Below are positions 1-8,570 of a stretch of DNA of 64,000 nucleotides, piece after piece. Position 1 is the first letter of the stretch. Every line of letters starts with the position of its first letter. This stretch comes from Catellatospora vulcania. Lineage in GTDB: Bacteria; Actinomycetota; Actinomycetes; Mycobacteriales; Micromonosporaceae. Under the pieces are notes generated by a model. That model worked only from the letters and a program-made list of their open reading frames with translations. It made no database searches and was not told where the DNA came from. The stretch spans positions 1,116,001-1,180,000 of the forward strand of contig NZ_WARX01000001.1 of the NCBI RefSeq assembly GCF_009720385.1, in the 5' to 3' direction. The translations under genes were made by a program, and so were the position numbers.

Positions 1-252
1 CCGGGCTTCGGCCGCCGCGGCGAGGACTGGTTCGGGTTCGTGTTCCGGGTCGACGAGTTCGCCGGCGAGCCGCACCAGGGCAACCACGAGGGCACGCTCG
101 GCTGGGTGCCCCGCGAGCGCCTGTACGAGGTGCCGATGTGGGCCAGCGACCACGAGTGGCTGCCGATGGTCTTCGACGACGACCCGCGCCCGTTCCACGG
201 AGTCATGCCCTACCGCGACGGCGAGATGGTGAGCTGGAGCTTCGTGCGCTGA
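1..252 (+). CDS. Nudix hydrolase, C-terminal part (5' end outside window)
   Basis: The frame is open from base 1 and stops at TGA 250-252, leaving the last 83 residues of a protein that begins outside the window. The segment around EGTLGWVPRERLYEVPMW, followed by the ending VSWSFVR, resembles the C-terminal half of MutT/YtkD-like Nudix hydrolases, which hydrolyse nucleoside diphosphate-linked substrates such as 8-oxo-dGTP. The Nudix box itself is not in the window, so neither catalytic residues nor substrate can be read. A family call is reasonable; a substrate call is not. Confidence 0.6.
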   Translation, partial: PGFGRRGEDWFGFVFRVDEFAGEPHQGNHEGTLGWVPRERLYEVPMWASDHEWLPMVFDDDPRPFHGVMPYRDGEMVSWSFVR

Positions 253-411
253 CCGCCGGTGCCCGACGCGGTTCACACAGTCGGATCGGTCAATATATCT
301 GCCGCTGTATGCGCCGCCGCCTACAGTGTGCTGATCGCGGCCCGGGTACGGGGGTGCGGTCGCGGGGAAGCGGTGATGGCCCGACCATCCCACGCTGGCA
401 GCGCGAGCTGC

Positions 412-3282
412 CTACGGAGGGTGTGGGAGGGTCGGGTCAGCACCGGTGAGAAACGTCTCCATCGGCTGCTCGTCCGGGGCGCCGTACAGGTCGAACAGCC
501 CGGTCGCCGTGTTGCGGCTGTGCGCGGCCGCCGCGTGGTCGCCGAGCGCCGCCTGCACCTTGCCCAGATGGCGCAGGGCCGAGCCCCGGCGGACGGGGTC
601 GTTGATCTCGATCGCCCGCTGCAGCGCTTCGGCGGCGTCGGCGTGGGCCAGCTCGGGCCGTCGCGCCCGCAGGAGAATCTCGGCCCGGCACAGCTTCATG
701 TCCAGCCAGTGCGCGTGATCGTGCAGCGCGGCCGACAGCGCCACGCTGCGGGTGCAGTAGTGGATCGCCGGTCGGACCCTGCCGAGCTGCGCGTACAGCA
801 CCCCGAGTTGGCCCAGCGCCATCATGCGGTGCGTGGTCGCGGCACCGGTGCCGATGAGACGCAGGCTGCGCCGGACGGACAGGACGGCCTCCTCGAAGCG
901 CCGCAACCCGGCGAGCGCCTCGGCGGCGTTGGTGATCACGATCGACTGCAGGCGTGCGTCGCCGGTGGCCTCCAGCGCTTCGCGGCTCATGTCGTACCAG
1001 CGCAGTGCCTCATCGAACTGCCCGATGCGTCCGTTGAGGATGCCCAGGCCGTTGGCCGCGGCGGCGACGCCGTCCAGGTCGCCGAGCGACTGCCAGGCGG
1101 CGAGCGCACGCATCAGGCCGACCCGGGACTCGTCGTAGCGGCGCTGGTAGTAGCGGGCCTGGCCGAGCGAGTTGTGGGCGATCGGCTCGGCGGCGAGGTC
1201 GTCGGGGGTGCGCAGGCGGAGCGCGGTCTCGGCCAGCCGGATGAACCCGTCGGTGTCGCGGCGCAGCGCGTAGTTGCTCGTGGCGCGCAGCAGCTGCGTC
1301 GGGTAGCGGCGAGCCGTGCCGGTGGCCTCGCCGGCCTGCTCGGCGGCGGCGAACGCGCACACCAGCTCCGCGTCGAGCCAGCGGCGGGCGTCCTGCGTCG
1401 TCGAGAGCTCGACCAGGTCGGTGCCCTCCGGACCGGTCAGCGCCGGATCGATGGGCCGGGCCACGCCGGCGAAGTGCTGCACCGCCCGGCGGGCCGTGCC
1501 CACGTAGTACACGAGCAGGCGGCGCAGCGCCTCGGCGCGCCAGGACGGTGAGTCCTCGGCCAGCGCGCACTCCGCGGCGTACAGCCGCAGCAGGTCGTGC
1601 AGCCGGAAGCGGCCGGCGTCGACCTCGACCATGCGCGCGTCGACGAGCCGGTCCAGCGCCGACGCGGCGGCCGACCGCGAGTCGCCCAGCAGCGCGGCCA
1701 TCGCCGCGACGCTCAGGTGCGGCACGCGGGCCAGGCCCGCCAGCCGGAACGCGCGCGCGGCCGCCGGGTCGAGGGCGTGGTAGCTGGCCTGGAAGCAGGA
1801 CCGGATCGCCATGTCGTCGGTGTGCAGCTCGTCGAGGCGGTGGCGCTCGTCGACCAGCCGGTCCACCAGGTCCTGCGCCGACCAGTCCGGGCGGGCGGCG
1901 AGCCGGGCGGCGGCGATGCGCAACGCGAGCGGGAGCCGGTCGCACATGGCCACCAGCCGCTGCGCGGCGGCCGCGTCGTCGGGGCGGCCCAGCATACGCA
2001 GCGCGTCCTGCTCGCCCAGCACGTCGAGGGCGAGCAGCGTCCCGCCGTCGAGCGAGGTCAGCGCGCGGCGGCTGGTCACCAGCACGAGGCTGTTCCCGGT
2101 GCCCGGCAGCAGCGTGCGGACCTGCGCGGCGTCGACGGCGTTGTCCAGCACGACCAGCATGTGGCGATCGGCCAGCAGGGTGCGGTACAGGTTGGTGGCC
2201 TCGGCCGCCTCGGCGGGCACGTCCGCGTCGCCCACGCCCAGCGCGCGGAGGAACCGGCCGAGCACGTCCGCGGGCGGGAGCGGGGTCAGCCGTGGATTGG
2301 ATCCCTGCAGGTCGAGGTAGAGCTGACCGTCCGGGTAGCGGTCCTGCAGCTGATGGGCGAGCCGGATCACCAGGGCGGACTTGCCGACGCCACCGGGGCC
2401 GTGGATGTTGCGCACCGGCGCGGTGGACGCGGCGAGCGCGGCCAGCTCGCCGTCGCGTCCGATGAGGGGCGTGAGGTCGGGCGGCAGCTGCCGCGGCACG
2501 ACCTCGGGCGTGGGCGAGGTGCGCACCAGTGCCGGATCGCGCCGCAGGATCGCCGCCTGCAGCTGGCGCAGCCGGGTGCCGGGCTCCAGGCCCAGCTCGT
2601 CACCGAGGGCCTGACGCGCCTGCTGGTAGACGTCGAGCGCGGCGGCGGCGTCGCCGGCCGCGTACAGCACGCGCATGAGCTGGTCGTAGGCGCGCTCGCG
2701 GGTGGGGTGCACGGCGATGTGCTCCCGGATGGGGGCGAGCAGGGTGGCGCCGTCGCCGACGAGCAGCCGGGCCTCGAACAGGTCCTCGGTGTGCACGGTG
2801 CGCAGGTCGTCGAGCGCGGAGGCGCGGGCGGCCAGGGTGGGTCCGACCGGGATGTCGGCCAGTGCCGCACCGCGCCAGCAGGACAGCGCCTGGCCGAGGC
2901 GGCGTACCGCCTCGTGGTGGCGGCCCTCGGCCAGTGCCGCCGACCCTGCCGCGGCGTGTGACTGCCACAGTTCGACGTCGCACTCGCCGGGTGCCACCTG
3001 TAGCCGGTAGCCGCCGGGCGTGGTGACCAGCCGTTCGGGCTCGATGCCGGCGGCGGCGAGGGCGCGGCGCAGCGTCGAGGCGTACGAGCGCAGGTTGGCG
3101 ACCGCAGAGCGGGGCGGCTCGTCGCCCCACAACTCGTCGGTGAGCCGGTCCAGGGTGACCGTGCGGTCGCCGTCGAGCAGCAGCACCGCCAGCATGCAGC
3201 GGATCTTGGGTACGTTCAGGCCGGTCACACGTTCGCCACCGCCCAGAGCCAGCGGCCCCAGCAGGCGGAACAGGACCGGCAT
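412..3282 (-). CDS. AfsR/SARP-family transcriptional regulator
   Basis: A 956-residue regulator with the full large-SARP layout. Residues about 1-95 form an OmpR-like winged-helix domain (FRLLGPLAL start). About 95-250 are the bacterial transcriptional activation domain. An NB-ARC ATPase follows, with P-loop GPGGVGKSAL near residue 295. The last about 350 residues are a TPR array. SARPs of this size usually activate secondary-metabolite or development genes by binding direct repeats near -35. It reads away from the adjacent Nudix gene and lies downstream of the MacAB-like efflux genes on the same strand, with a 96-bp gap, so it may or may not share their transcript. No biosynthetic cluster is visible here, so its target is unknown. 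Confidence 0.9.
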   Translation of the reverse strand: MPVLFRLLGPLALGGGERVTGLNVPKIRCMLAVLLLDGDRTVTLDRLTDELWGDEPPRSAVANLRSYASTLRRALAAAGIEPERLVTTPGGYRLQVAPGECDVELWQSHAAAGSAALAEGRHHEAVRRLGQALSCWRGAALADIPVGPTLAARASALDDLRTVHTEDLFEARLLVGDGATLLAPIREHIAVHPTRERAYDQLMRVLYAAGDAAAALDVYQQARQALGDELGLEPGTRLRQLQAAILRRDPALVRTSPTPEVVPRQLPPDLTPLIGRDGELAALAASTAPVRNIHGPGGVGKSALVIRLAHQLQDRYPDGQLYLDLQGSNPRLTPLPPADVLGRFLRALGVGDADVPAEAAEATNLYRTLLADRHMLVVLDNAVDAAQVRTLLPGTGNSLVLVTSRRALTSLDGGTLLALDVLGEQDALRMLGRPDDAAAAQRLVAMCDRLPLALRIAAARLAARPDWSAQDLVDRLVDERHRLDELHTDDMAIRSCFQASYHALDPAAARAFRLAGLARVPHLSVAAMAALLGDSRSAAASALDRLVDARMVEVDAGRFRLHDLLRLYAAECALAEDSPSWRAEALRRLLVYYVGTARRAVQHFAGVARPIDPALTGPEGTDLVELSTTQDARRWLDAELVCAFAAAEQAGEATGTARRYPTQLLRATSNYALRRDTDGFIRLAETALRLRTPDDLAAEPIAHNSLGQARYYQRRYDESRVGLMRALAAWQSLGDLDGVAAAANGLGILNGRIGQFDEALRWYDMSREALEATGDARLQSIVITNAAEALAGLRRFEEAVLSVRRSLRLIGTGAATTHRMMALGQLGVLYAQLGRVRPAIHYCTRSVALSAALHDHAHWLDMKLCRAEILLRARRPELAHADAAEALQRAIEINDPVRRGSALRHLGKVQAALGDHAAAAHSRNTATGLFDLYGAPDEQPMETFLTGADPTLPHPP

Positions 3283-3378
3283 GCGATCTTCACTCCCCGT
3301 GGTGCTCCGGTGGACGCCGAACAGATTACGAACCGGTCACCCTACCGGCCCGCCCCTTCCCGCCAGTCGGTATGCGGC

Positions 3379-4563
3379 TCAGTCGGTGCGCAGCGCGACG
3401 ACCGGGTCGAGCCTGCCGGCGCGCTGCGCGGGCACCACCCCGAACACGATGCCGACGGCGCACGAGACGCCGAACGCCAGCGCGATCGACCACCAGGTCA
3501 GCGCGGCGGGCACGGGGCTCAGCGCGGCCGTGGCCAGCGAAGCCCCCACGCCGAACGCGATGCCGAGCAGGCCGCCGATGGTGGTCAGCAGCACCGCCTC
3601 CAGCAGGAACTGCAGGCCGATGTCGCGCGGGCGCGCGCCCAGCGCCATGCGCAGCCCGATCTCGCGGGTGCGTTCGCGCACCGAGACCAGCATGATGTTG
3701 GACACGCCGACCCCGCCGACCAGCAGCGAGATGCCCGCGATCGCGGCGAGCACGGCGGTCAGCACGCCCAGGATGTCGCCGAGCACGCCGAGGATCTGCT
3801 CCTGCGTGACGGCGCTGAACTCCTCGTCGGGGTGGCGGCGCTGCAGTTCGGCCACGATGTCGCGGCCCAGCCGGTCGATGGTCTCGGCGTCGGGCGCCTT
3901 GACCGCGAACGCGTCCACCCGTTTCGTCGCCAGCAGCCGCTGCGCCGTGGACAGCGGGATGTGCACCTCGTTGTCGCGGTCCACACCCAGGCTCTGCCCC
4001 AGCGGGGCGAACACGCCGATCACCCGGAACCGCACCCCGGCGATGGTGACCTGCTGCCCGACCGGGTCGCGCTCGCCGAACAGGGTCCTGGCCACGGAGC
4101 TGCCGAGCACCGCGACGCGGCGTCCGGTCTCCACGTCGGTGCGGGTCAGGTACGCCCCGGCGCGCACGTCGCGCAGGAACACCTTCGGCGTCGTCTCCAG
4201 CACCCCGAGCAGGCTGGTGAACACCTGCTCCTTGCCCGCGCGCACGTTCTCGCCGGAGGTCAGCGACACGGCGACCCGGTCGCGGTCACCGGCGACGCGG
4301 ATGACCGCATCCAGATCGGACTGGTCCAGCCGCGACACCGCCGGGGCGGCGTTGAGGCTGACCTGGCCCGGCACGACCAGCAGCAGGTTCGAGCCCAGCC
4401 CTTCGACCTGCGCCTGCACCTCGTTCTTGGTGCCGGTGCCCAGCGCCACCAGGATCACCACCGCGCCGACGCCGATCACCATGCCCAGCATGGTCAGCCC
4501 GCTGCGCAGCCGGTTGGCCCGCAGCGCGTCCAGCGCCACCCGCCACGCCTCCGCCAGCCTCAT
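3379..4563 (-). CDS. MacB/FtsX-type ABC transporter permease
   Basis: A 394-residue permease. The first helix (residues about 20-42, GLTMLGMVIGVGAVVILVAL) is followed by a large extracytoplasmic MacB-type domain (about 45-260), then three C-terminal helices, the FtsX topology. Such permeases act with a separate ATPase and a membrane-fusion adaptor to move substrates out of the inner membrane or periplasmic face by a mechanotransmission mechanism. The start ATG overlaps the stop of the ATPase gene by 4 bases (4560-4563), showing translational coupling. In a Gram-positive envelope the likely role is export of a lipophilic compound or peptide; the substrate cannot be read. Confidence 0.9.
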   Translation of the reverse strand: MRLAEAWRVALDALRANRLRSGLTMLGMVIGVGAVVILVALGTGTKNEVQAQVEGLGSNLLLVVPGQVSLNAAPAVSRLDQSDLDAVIRVAGDRDRVAVSLTSGENVRAGKEQVFTSLLGVLETTPKVFLRDVRAGAYLTRTDVETGRRVAVLGSSVARTLFGERDPVGQQVTIAGVRFRVIGVFAPLGQSLGVDRDNEVHIPLSTAQRLLATKRVDAFAVKAPDAETIDRLGRDIVAELQRRHPDEEFSAVTQEQILGVLGDILGVLTAVLAAIAGISLLVGGVGVSNIMLVSVRERTREIGLRMALGARPRDIGLQFLLEAVLLTTIGGLLGIAFGVGASLATAALSPVPAALTWWSIALAFGVSCAVGIVFGVVPAQRAGRLDPVVALRTD

Positions 4564-5309
4564 CGCGGCACCTCCCCGGAGGCGTCGCCGGTCACCGGGC
4601 CGGTGCCGGCACCGTCGGCCGCGGCGCTGTCGTCGACGATCCGGCCGTCGCGCATGGTGATCTGGCGGCGGGCCCGCTCGGCGACCTCCCGGTCGTGCGT
4701 CACCAGCACCACCGCCACGCCCTCGGCCGTGTTGAGCTGCTCCAGCAGTTCCAGCACGGCTGCGCCGGTGGCCTGGTCGAGGTTGCCGGTCGGTTCGTCG
4801 GCCAGCAGCACCGCCGGTTCGGTGACCAGCGCCCGCGCGATCGCCACGCGCTGCTGCTCGCCGCCGGAGAGCTGATTGGGCTTGTGCCCGATGCGGTGGG
4901 ACAGGCCGACCCGCTCCAGCATCAGCGCGGCCCGCTCCCGGCGCTCGCGGGCGCCCTGCCCCCGGTAGACCAGCGGCAGCGCCACGTTGTCCAGCGCACT
5001 GGTGCGCGACAGCAGATGGAACGACTGGAACACGAACCCGATGGTGGCGTTGCGCAGGTGCGCCATCTCCGCCGGGGTCAGCCCCGCCACGTCGCGCCCG
5101 CCGATACGCAGCCGCCCCGACGTCGGCTGGTCCAGGCCGCCGAGCAGGTGCATCAGCGTGGACTTGCCCGAGCCCGACGGCCCGACGACGGCGACGTGCT
5201 CGCCGTGGGCGATGGTCAGGCTCACCCCACGCAGCGCCGACACGCTCACCCCGTCCAGGGCGTACGTGCGCGCCACGTCGATCGCCTCGATCGCGGCGTC
5301 GCCGGTCAT
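4560..5309 (-). CDS. ABC transporter ATP-binding protein (MacB/LolD type)
   Basis: A 249-residue ATPase with Walker A GPSGSGKS (about residue 43), the Q-loop in GFVFQSFHLL, signature LSGGEQQR, Walker B VLLADEPTGNLD and the H-loop VLVTHD. The EPTGNLD form and the length place it in the MacB/LolD/FtsE branch that partners with FtsX-like permeases. It overlaps both neighbours by 4 bases (adaptor gene upstream at 5306-5309, permease downstream at 4560-4563), so the three genes form one adaptor-ATPase-permease operon. The C-terminal about 25 residues are a low-complexity tail after the conserved core. Confidence 0.93.
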   Translation of the reverse strand: MTGDAAIEAIDVARTYALDGVSVSALRGVSLTIAHGEHVAVVGPSGSGKSTLMHLLGGLDQPTSGRLRIGGRDVAGLTPAEMAHLRNATIGFVFQSFHLLSRTSALDNVALPLVYRGQGARERRERAALMLERVGLSHRIGHKPNQLSGGEQQRVAIARALVTEPAVLLADEPTGNLDQATGAAVLELLEQLNTAEGVAVVLVTHDREVAERARRQITMRDGRIVDDSAAADGAGTGPVTGDASGEVPR

Positions 5310-6661
5310 GGCAGGTCCGTGCCTTCGGTGACCCGGTCCACGCCGCGCACCACGATCCGCTCGCCCTCGGCCAGCCCGTCGGTGATCTGCAAGGTGTCCA
5401 TCCCGGATGCGCCGACCACGACGGTGCGCCGCTGCGCCTTGCCGTCCGGGCCGCGCACCCAGACGCTGTCGCGGCCGTCGCCGGTGAACACGGCCGCGGC
5501 GGGCACCGCGATCACGCCGGCCTCCTCGCGTACCTTCAGCCGGGCCACCGCGCTCATGCCCGGCCGCGGCGTCGGCGCGCCCGACGGCGTCTCCAGCGTC
5601 AGGTGCACCCGGTACGCGACCGCGCCGCGGCTGTTCGGCGTCGGCAGCACGTCGACGGCGCCGACCCGGGCCGGATACAACACGCCGGGCGCGGCGTCGA
5701 GCTCCACCTCGGCGGCGATCCCGGTGCGCACCAACAGGATGTCGGTCTCGTCGACGTCGGCGACGATGCCGAGCACGCTCGTGTCGACCACGGTGACGAG
5801 CGCGGTGCCGGCGGCGACCGGAGCGCCGACGGCCGGCGCCGAGGCCACCCCGGCGGGCGCGGCGACGGGGCCGGACACCCCGGCCGGCACCCCCGTGCCC
5901 ATGCCGCCCAGCAGGCTGCTCAGATCCGGGGCGGCCGCCGCGGACGAGGTGCCGCCCAGCTGCACCACCCCGGCGATGGGGGCGCGCAGGGTCAGCGCGT
6001 CCACGCTCGCCTTCGCCAGGTCGTACGCCTGCTGCGCCTGCAGGCGCTGCGCCGAGCCGAGCGCCTGCATGGCCGAGCCGAGGCTCGCCACGCCGCGCTG
6101 CACCGCGTCGGCGGCCGCGCCGACCCCGGCCGAAGCCTGCCGGTAGCCCGCCTCCGCGGCGGTGATGTGCGCGAGCAGCGCATCCCTGGTCGACGGGTCG
6201 GACACCTGCTCGGCGGCGTCCCGCGCGTGGTCGAACGCCTCGCGGGCCGAACGGTCCAGCTTGCGCCGCGCGGCGGACAGGTCGACGCGAACCCCGCCGC
6301 CACCGGAGCGCTTCGAGGCGTCCAGCGCCTGCTTGGCCTGGCGCAGCCGGGTACGGGTGGCGGGGGAGTCGACGACGGCCAGCAGCTGGCCCTTGGCGAC
6401 CTGCTGGCCGGGTGTGACGGCGAGCCTGGCCAGGGTGCCCTCGGCGGGTGCGGTCACGGTCGCGGCGGCGCGCGCGGTGACCGAGGCGGGGGCGTCGACG
6501 ACCTCGCTGACGGTGGACCTGCCGACCTCGGCGACAGTCACGTCGACACTGTCCTCACAGGACGCCGCGGTCAGCGAGGTCAGCAGGAGCACGGTGCCGA
6601 TGGCGAGCGCGGGTCGTACGGTGCTGCGAAGAGGGGTGCGCACCTGGCGCAGCCTATCCAC
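5306..6661 (-). CDS. HlyD/MacA-family periplasmic adaptor lipoprotein
   Basis: I chose the GTG at 6661, giving 451 residues. The upstream open frame to 6784 would overlap the divergent gene and encode an unlikely arginine- and proline-rich leader. From this start a signal sequence ends at Cys35 (LTAASC), a plausible lipobox. Then come a biotinyl-lipoyl half motif (APAEGTLARLAVTPGQQVAKGQLL), a helical hairpin (about residues 90-215), the second lipoyl half and the beta-barrel (VDETDILLVRTG). This is the MacA-type adaptor layout. It is the first gene of the adaptor-ATPase-permease operon. The presumed promoter lies in the 74-bp gap shared with the divergent AI-2E transporter gene. Confidence 0.85.
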   Translation of the reverse strand: MDRLRQVRTPLRSTVRPALAIGTVLLLTSLTAASCEDSVDVTVAEVGRSTVSEVVDAPASVTARAAATVTAPAEGTLARLAVTPGQQVAKGQLLAVVDSPATRTRLRQAKQALDASKRSGGGGVRVDLSAARRKLDRSAREAFDHARDAAEQVSDPSTRDALLAHITAAEAGYRQASAGVGAAADAVQRGVASLGSAMQALGSAQRLQAQQAYDLAKASVDALTLRAPIAGVVQLGGTSSAAAAPDLSSLLGGMGTGVPAGVSGPVAAPAGVASAPAVGAPVAAGTALVTVVDTSVLGIVADVDETDILLVRTGIAAEVELDAAPGVLYPARVGAVDVLPTPNSRGAVAYRVHLTLETPSGAPTPRPGMSAVARLKVREEAGVIAVPAAAVFTGDGRDSVWVRGPDGKAQRRTVVVGASGMDTLQITDGLAEGERIVVRGVDRVTEGTDLP

Positions 6662-6735
6662 GACGGTCCACCCGTGGCCATCCGGGCGCTGCCGCGACAC
6701 CGGCCGGTGTGGCACGCTCTTGCCGGAGGTGCGTG

Positions 6736-7854
6736 ATGAGCGAGCAGGAAACGGCCCAGGACACCGGGAAGCCGGCCCCGGCACAGCGGCGGCCGGAAGT
6801 GGATCCGGACACCCCGGACGCGCAGGCAGCCCGCCGCAACCGGCACGTGTTCGTCGTCGGATTCCTGGGCGGGCTCGGCCTGATGTGTGCCGTCATCCTG
6901 ACCTGGGCGGTGCGCGAGACGCTGTCGGTGCTGCTGCTGATGCTCGCCGCGCTGTTCCTGGCGATCGGCCTGCACCCGGCGGTGGCGTGGCTGCAGCGGC
7001 GAGGGCTGCCCCGCGGCCTCGCGGTCGCGATCGTGGTGCTGGGCGTGGTGCTGGTGGGCTGCGGCGGGCTCGGCGCGCTGGCCCCGCCGCTGATCACGCA
7101 GACCGGCGAGCTGGTCACGAACCTGCCCACCTACCTCGACGACATCAACAAGAATCCGCAGGTCGCCGACTTCAGCGAGCGCTACCACCTGATCGACCGG
7201 CTCAAGGAGGCCGTCACCAACGAGAACATCACCAAGGCGCTCGGCGGGGCGCTGGGCGGGGTGCGGGCCGTGTTCGGCGCGATCTTCAACGTGCTGACCG
7301 TGTTCGTGCTCACCATCTACTTCCTGGCCGCGTGGACCCGGCTCAAGGCGGGCTTCTACAAGCTGTTCCCGGCCTCGCGCCGCGACACCGCCCGCGAGAT
7401 CGGCGACGAGATCTTCGAGAAGATCGGGGCCTACCTGCTCGGCTCGCTGGCCATCGCGTTCGTCGCCGGGGTGAGCACGTTCGTGTTCCTGCTGATCGTC
7501 GGGGTGTCGTACGCGTTCGCGCTGGCGATGGTGGTCGCGGTGTGCGACCTGATCCCGCAGATCGGCGCGACGCTGGGCGCGGTCGTCGTGGTCATCGCCG
7601 GGTTCGCGCACTCGCCGACGGCCGGCATCGCGTGCGTCGTCTTCTTCATCGTGTACCAGCAGCTGGAGAACTGGATCATCGCGCCGCGCGTGCTGAAGCG
7701 CTCGGTCGACGTGTCCGACCTGGCCGTGATCCTGTCCGCGTTGATCGGCGCGGTGCTGCTGGGCGCACTCGGCGCGCTGATCGCGATCCCGGTCGTCGCC
7801 GCCGTGCAACTGACCATGCGGAAGATCGCGATGCCGCACCTGGACCGCATCTGA
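6736..7854 (+). CDS. AI-2E family transporter
   Basis: A 372-residue membrane protein with the AI-2E/UPF0118 pattern: an N-terminal cytoplasmic tail of about 45 residues, paired helices (LLLMLAALFLAIGLHPAVAWL), a soluble loop (about 120-190) and a C-terminal helix cluster with DLIPQIGATLGAVVVV and QQLENWIIAPRVLKRSVDVS, the strongest family signature. The start ATG at 6736 follows GGAGGT by five bases and is preferred to an upstream ATG at 6709. Members export AI-2 or act as Na+/H+ antiporters; the function here is not determined. It is transcribed divergently from the MacA-like operon. Confidence 0.88.
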   Translation: MSEQETAQDTGKPAPAQRRPEVDPDTPDAQAARRNRHVFVVGFLGGLGLMCAVILTWAVRETLSVLLLMLAALFLAIGLHPAVAWLQRRGLPRGLAVAIVVLGVVLVGCGGLGALAPPLITQTGELVTNLPTYLDDINKNPQVADFSERYHLIDRLKEAVTNENITKALGGALGGVRAVFGAIFNVLTVFVLTIYFLAAWTRLKAGFYKLFPASRRDTAREIGDEIFEKIGAYLLGSLAIAFVAGVSTFVFLLIVGVSYAFALAMVVAVCDLIPQIGATLGAVVVVIAGFAHSPTAGIACVVFFIVYQQLENWIIAPRVLKRSVDVSDLAVILSALIGAVLLGALGALIAIPVVAAVQLTMRKIAMPHLDRI

Positions 7855-7906
7855 GGCGGGCGCGGCGGACGGGAGTCCGACACACCGCTGCGGCCAGGCA
7901 TGCGGT

Positions 7907-8473
7907 ATGACTGTCGGCATGCAACCCGACGGCATCCTCCCCTCCGCCGCGTCCACAGTCGACGGTGCGGATCCGCTGGCCAAGCTGATCGATTCGGCGC
8001 GCGGCTGGCACGGCATACAACTCGGCGTGCTCGGTTTCATCGGTTTCTGCGGCGTGCTGAAGATGGGCGCGGAAGCGCCCGGCCCCGCCTGGCTGCAGTG
8101 GCTGGCCACCGGCGGCACCGTCGGCGCGTTCGTCATGGCGCTGTGGTCGATCGTCACGGTCGGCAAGGTGGCCTGGCCGGTCGCCGACCCCACCGCGCCC
8201 GCCGACCCCGCCGAGATGGGCGGTCAGCTGCGCTCCGGCATCCGCACCACCATCGTCTCGGTGGCGCTGATGGCGTTCGCGGGCCTGTCCGCCTGGTGGC
8301 CCACCGAGCAGGCCCCGTCGGTCGAGGTCAGCCTCGGCAACGGCAGCAAGGCCTGCGGCCAGGTCGCCGAGGGCGCTCCCGCGGGCGCCATGTGGCTCAA
8401 CACCGCCACCGGCGAAACCCTGGAAGTCCACCTCACCACCGTCGCCAACCTCCGCCCCGTCGCCTCCTGCTGA
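7907..8473 (+). CDS. Membrane protein of unknown function
   Basis: I do not recognise this 188-residue protein. It has a short N-terminal segment and three hydrophobic stretches: about 37-52 (IQLGVLGFIGFCGVLK), about 65-85 (LATGGTVGAFVMALWSIVTVG) and about 112-130 (TTIVSVALMAFAGLSAWW). A small outside-type domain with two cysteines (KACGQ and the final SC) follows and could form a disulfide. A second ATG lies four codons in (7919). A long stem-loop sits 17 bases after the stop and may end the transcript. Confidence 0.65.
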   Translation: MTVGMQPDGILPSAASTVDGADPLAKLIDSARGWHGIQLGVLGFIGFCGVLKMGAEAPGPAWLQWLATGGTVGAFVMALWSIVTVGKVAWPVADPTAPADPAEMGGQLRSGIRTTIVSVALMAFAGLSAWWPTEQAPSVEVSLGNGSKACGQVAEGAPAGAMWLNTATGETLEVHLTTVANLRPVASC

Positions 8474-8490
8474 CCCCGCCGCCCCTTTCC

Positions 8491-8551
8491 GCAACTCTTA
8501 AAGACTTGCGCCGTCCACAGCTCGGTGAGGGCGCAGGTCTTTAAGAGTTGC
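8491..8551. repeat. 22-bp inverted repeat (stem-loop) between convergent genes
   Basis: The left arm 8491-8512 and right arm 8530-8551 are complementary over 22 bp with a single difference, a pair that would be G-U in one transcript strand. The loop is 17 bases. It lies exactly between the ends of two convergent genes (8473 and 8571), so a bidirectional terminator is the simplest reading. There is no following T-tract, as is usual in this GC-rich background. The stem includes the A/T-rich block CTTAAAGA, unlike most local terminators. Confidence 0.8.
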
Positions 8552-8570
8552 CGCAGGGCGGTGGTGGGGG

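Noticed and set aside
1548-2961. Long open frames on the plus strand across the SARP gene and similar antisense frames elsewhere.
   Set aside because: They are Arg/Ala/Pro-rich shadows expected from high GC and third-position bias; the minus-strand reading has clear domains.
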